A DNA stretch of 64,000 nucleotides. Origin: Bradyrhizobium sp. CSA112 (GTDB lineage: Bacteria; Pseudomonadota; Alphaproteobacteria; Rhizobiales; Xanthobacteraceae). Within the stretch, counting starts at the first letter, position 1, and each line of letters begins with the position of its first letter. This document shows, one piece after another, positions 61,256-64,000 of the stretch. The translations under genes were made by a program, and so were the position numbers. The notes under the pieces were generated by a model. It searched no databases, was not told where the DNA came from, and worked only from the letters and a program-made list of their open reading frames with translations. The DNA is taken from NCBI RefSeq assembly GCF_029051645.1, contig NZ_JAACFS010000017.1, positions 62,001-126,000 of the forward strand. Reading direction: 5' to 3'.

Positions 61256-61537
61256 TTGCACATGCTCCTACTTGCGCTCTCGCAGCTAGTAGGAGTCATC
61301 AGCCAAGAGGGTGGTTATCGGGGCAACCCCTTCCCCATCACTATAGAATGAAATCAGCCAAACACTTTGCATCGACAAGCCCTCCGCAATTGGCGGGCTT
61401 CCCAGTTCGCCTATAGGCACATCGCCTCATTTCGGTGCGATGCGGAATTTGGTCGTTATGGAGGCATACGGACATCCATCAACCGCACCGATCAAGCCCA
61501 TTTTTATGAGTACGCATCTTAGGTAGCGCGATAGCCC
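61256..61537. other. Intergenic, nothing recognised
   Basis: No open frame with a start signal, repeat or FixK-type box was seen in these 282 bases. Confidence 0.35.
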
Positions 61538-63058
61538 CTAAGTCAGAGCAGGCCCTTTCGACAGACGTGCCGGCGCAGCCTTCCGTCGGCTTCCCGTTGC
61601 ACGAAAGCGAGCTTGAGTTTTTTGCAACATGCTGCACCCCGGATATGGCTGCCGAGCCTTCGCAAGCGCGTCAGGACCCAAGGCAAACCAGACCCCAGCC
61701 GCGATCTGCAGGCCGACGTTCAAAGCAAACGCGGTCTGGTAAGCGATTTCAGGATAGTGCCCATCTGTGGGAGCCCAGAGCTGAACTACTAAACCCGTCA
61801 TGTATTGCGCGACAAACGCGCCACCGATGTGGAAGAGATTCAGAGCCGCATTGGCCCTACCCGCCAATTCCGTGGGGAAGAACTCGGCCAGGATCGCGTA
61901 ACTGAGGACAGTTCCAGCACCGACCGCCGCCACCACGATCCACGGGACATACGACGGGAGCGGCAGCCGAAGGATCAATGCCAACTGAGCCGATATAAAA
62001 ATCGTGGCGACAAGGCCCAACAGCGCCCGCGGTCCGACCCCATGTCGGCGCAACCGATCGACCGCGACGCCCCACAAGAGCGCACCCAAACTCAATGCAA
62101 TCGCCATGATAAGCAAATGGCGGAGCAATTCCGACCGGTCGAGACGCTGGACATCGTTGAGCCATGGCGCCGCCCACAATCCCTGCAACGCCCAGGCCGT
62201 CCCAATGCACGTCGCCGAAAGTGGGGCCAGGCGCCAGAAGCGTGGGTCGGCGTAAACCGTCTTAAGACTGCAACGAGCAGGTCCGCCTGCCCCCGATATA
62301 GCTGCCGGCATCCCTGGGACGACAAGATAGATGACAAGAGCGCATCCGGCCGAGGCAATCGCGAGCAGTTCAAACAATCCTCGCCAGCCCATCGAGAGCA
62401 GCACGAGTTCCGCAGGCAGGGTTGCCGTCAGAGCACCCAACGCACCCAACATAATCATTAGACCGTTGAGCAGTGGTACACGTTCCCTGGGGAACCAGAG
62501 CACGAGCGCCTTCAGGCCAGCCGTCAATGATGCAGCGACACCTAGACCGATCAGCGCTCGACCGCCAAGCAGCAGCCAAAAATTGTCCGAGACAGCAAAT
62601 AATGCCGCGCCCAGAGCTGCAGCAACCATCACGGCACCTTGGATCTGCCCCGGACCATATCGGTCCAACAAGATGCCAATCGGAATCTGGGCGGCCGCGA
62701 AAGTCAGGTAGTAAACAGACGTCAGCAGACCAAGATCGCCAGCGCTAAGGCCAAATTCCGCCGTCAAGGAGCCGGCGACCGTCGCATTGATGGTCCGAAA
62801 CAAAAACGAAAGGTAATAGCCGGCGGCAAACGGAAGGAAGACGGCCAGGATCAGGCGCCACTTCTGGCGCGGGTGCTCTCCGAAGTCTTGGTATTCATCC
62901 GCATCCGGTTCGGAGTTTGGCGCCGCTTGTAGTGCCTCCGACTCTTCGCTTCCAGTTTGATCATGCCGGCCAGCAGAAGGAGTTTGGCAAGTGCCGAAAG
63001 TTGGAATTGCTGCCGCCCTCCTGGGCGGCAGCGGACGATCCGTGCTTGATGTCTTCAT
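61538..63058 (-). CDS. MFS transporter
   Basis: A protein of up to 506 residues with 12 membrane helices and MFS motifs: FRTINATVAGSLTAEFGLSA, GILLDRYGPGQIQGA after helix 2, and SYAILAEFFPTELAGRANAA in the second half. The substrate is unknown. The first 66 residues are polar and match nothing, and the ATG at 63058 overlaps the CopG-like gene by 98 bp. The N-terminus may therefore be a fusion formed when this gene was moved next to the transfer genes. Confidence 0.8.
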   Translation of the reverse strand: MKTSSTDRPLPPRRAAAIPTFGTCQTPSAGRHDQTGSEESEALQAAPNSEPDADEYQDFGEHPRQKWRLILAVFLPFAAGYYLSFLFRTINATVAGSLTAEFGLSAGDLGLLTSVYYLTFAAAQIPIGILLDRYGPGQIQGAVMVAAALGAALFAVSDNFWLLLGGRALIGLGVAASLTAGLKALVLWFPRERVPLLNGLMIMLGALGALTATLPAELVLLSMGWRGLFELLAIASAGCALVIYLVVPGMPAAISGAGGPARCSLKTVYADPRFWRLAPLSATCIGTAWALQGLWAAPWLNDVQRLDRSELLRHLLIMAIALSLGALLWGVAVDRLRRHGVGPRALLGLVATIFISAQLALILRLPLPSYVPWIVVAAVGAGTVLSYAILAEFFPTELAGRANAALNLFHIGGAFVAQYMTGLVVQLWAPTDGHYPEIAYQTAFALNVGLQIAAGVWFALGPDALAKARQPYPGCSMLQKTQARFRATGSRRKAAPARLSKGPALT

Positions 63059-63626
63059 CGCCTCGCGAACCGGCGCCGTTTAGGCGGTATGTCGGCTCAG
63101 GCTCGACGGGCTCATCCTCATCGATTGTCGATTTCGAGCCGTTGACGCGTGTTGCATCGAGGCGATCAATTGTCTCCTGTATAAGCGGACGACCCTGCCG
63201 AACCCGCTGATCGACCTGCTCGGCCAAAACCTTGAAGCGCTCGTCGCCGAGCTGGCAGGCTTCTCGCAGTTGGTGTTGCGGCAAAGGCGGCATCACCGCG
63301 AGGTGATATCGCGCATGCAGCGCGACCGTCTCAGCGATCGTCCGCAAATTGCGCTCTAGAGCATCGAATCGGGCATGTATTTCGTCAAAGCTCTGCCGCA
63401 CCGAATTTTCTGAAGGACGCGGATTCAGAAATTGTGCAAGGGCAGCCTCCACGACCATGCTCTTTCCCACGCCCGGACGTTCAGTCGCGGCTTCGAGTTG
63501 CTCGTGAATTTTCTCGGTGATCCGGATGGTTACTTTGCGGGTTACCAAGGAATTCCGCTTGTGAGGCGACGATTTGGCCACCGCGGCCTGGCTGGCTTCC
63601 AGATCGAGTTCGCCGTGGAGCTGCAT
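62961..63626 (-). CDS. CopG/ribbon-helix-helix protein of the conjugal-transfer type
   Basis: A 221-residue protein with a ribbon-helix-helix start (VTRKVTIRITEKIHEQLEAA) and a helical body (DALERNLRTIAETVALHARY, then DERFKVLAEQVDQRVRQGRP). This layout is that of the CopG-like proteins encoded between traG and trbB in integrative conjugative elements of this group. GGAGAAGAG precedes ATG 63626. The tail (about 165-221) is Glu/Ser-rich and variable. Confidence 0.7.
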   Translation of the reverse strand: MQLHGELDLEASQAAVAKSSPHKRNSLVTRKVTIRITEKIHEQLEAATERPGVGKSMVVEAALAQFLNPRPSENSVRQSFDEIHARFDALERNLRTIAETVALHARYHLAVMPPLPQHQLREACQLGDERFKVLAEQVDQRVRQGRPLIQETIDRLDATRVNGSKSTIDEDEPVEPEPTYRLNGAGSRGDEDIKHGSSAAAQEGGSNSNFRHLPNSFCWPA

Positions 63627-63808
63627 TTTCGCTCTTCTCCGTACTCTCAGCACACCGGTCATGGCCGCAACGATTGCGGTGCGATGGGATTTGCCAAGGA
63701 GTGATTGACTCTGTCGGAGATAACAGAAGGGCAGCATCGTGGACGCTTGCAACCGTTGATGATGGTGATCGTACCCTGGCGTAGCGAAAGAAGAAATTGG
63801 CGGCTTGA
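63627..63808. other. Short intergenic stretch between two CopG-type genes
   Basis: No feature beyond the ribosome binding site of the downstream gene was seen. Confidence 0.3.
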
Positions 63809-64000
63809 TTAGCTCGCGCCGGCGTCGTCTTTGCCGCGGACGGCGTCCTCCGCGTCATAAGATTCGATACTCACCTCCTTCAGCATGGTCGACCCACTGG
63901 ATAGCCGCCGTCCGAGCGCTTCGACGAAGCGATCGTAGCGTTCAGCGCCCTTGGCCCGTGCTGCAGGGCTCGATTGCTCCGGCAGCGCCGGTGTGGATGT
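63809..64000 (-). CDS. CopG-type conjugal-transfer protein, C-terminal end (partial)
   Basis: The last 63 codons of a minus-strand gene that begins right of the window. RAKGAERYDRFVEALGRRLS and SGSTMLKEVSIESYDAED align in layout with the end of the neighbouring CopG-like protein (DERFKVLAEQVDQRV, then RPLIQETIDRL). It is probably the genuine trb-linked copy, with the one at 62961 a paralogue. Confidence 0.5.
   Translation of the reverse strand, partial: TSTPALPEQSSPAARAKGAERYDRFVEALGRRLSSGSTMLKEVSIESYDAEDAVRGKDDAGAS

Noticed and set aside
1..64000. CRISPR arrays, transposase genes, insertion-sequence ends, rRNA or tRNA genes
   Set aside because: I looked for regularly spaced repeats, DDE-type transposase motifs and cloverleaf patterns and found none I could support by eye.

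Overview
The window is high-GC alphaproteobacterial DNA. It most resembles the Bradyrhizobium/Rhodopseudomonas/Afipia group (Nitrobacteraceae). The evidence is the fixL-fixJ-receiver-fixK2 gene order, a FixK2 with a Cys just before its HTH, a ccoNOQPGHIS (fixNOQPGHIS) locus, pseudoazurins, and many small proteins typical of that group. No rRNA, tRNA, CRISPR array or intact transposase was seen.

Layout. 1-8.7 kb: the end of adk, then an acetate module (DUF485 protein, acetate permease ActP, acetyl-CoA synthetase, a cNMP/CBS/DUF294 signalling protein, an exonuclease) and hemN. 8.8-14.9 kb: small stress-type genes (zinc ribbon, EF-hand, flavin/pyridoxamine-oxidase-like, hemerythrin) and an NAD aldehyde dehydrogenase with an AcoR-like regulator that lacks an AAA+ domain. 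15-23 kb: the complete cbb3 oxidase locus ccoNOQP-GHIS. 23-31 kb: the microaerobic regulatory core (FNR with a 4-Cys set, FixL, FixJ, a lone receiver, FixK2), plus Usp and CBS proteins. 31-40.6 kb: copper and NO handling (PCu(A)C chaperone, two pseudoazurins, NnrS operon with DUF2249 and MIP18-type proteins, an NnrR-like regulator). 40.7-48.7 kb: a decaying accessory zone rich in copper proteins, with several truncated, deleted or frameshifted genes and a Cys-tailed ECF sigma factor. 48.2-53 kb: an intact five-gene operon (Spy-like protein, membrane NAD(P)H/FAD/2Fe-2S reductase, two-heme cytochrome b-like protein, seven-heme cytochrome c, DUF411). 53-61.3 kb: more remnants mixed with intact small genes. 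61.5-64 kb: an MFS carrier and two CopG-type proteins of the kind found beside conjugal-transfer (trb) genes, suggesting the edge of an integrated element.

The unifying signal is a 14-bp palindrome, TTGA-N6-TCAA, the FixK2/FNR box. By eye I find 18 exact copies and 10 with one mismatch, nearly all in intergenic DNA. Most lie about 45-75 bp before a start codon, where a class II FNR/FixK promoter would need them. They tie together acetate uptake, heme synthesis, cbb3 oxidase, the regulators themselves, copper/NO proteins and several families of unknown small proteins. The window therefore reads as a low-oxygen regulon island whose right half has been eroded and is bordered by mobile DNA. The strongest candidate for an undescribed system is the five-gene electron-transfer operon with three tandem FixK/FNR boxes at 52949-53002.
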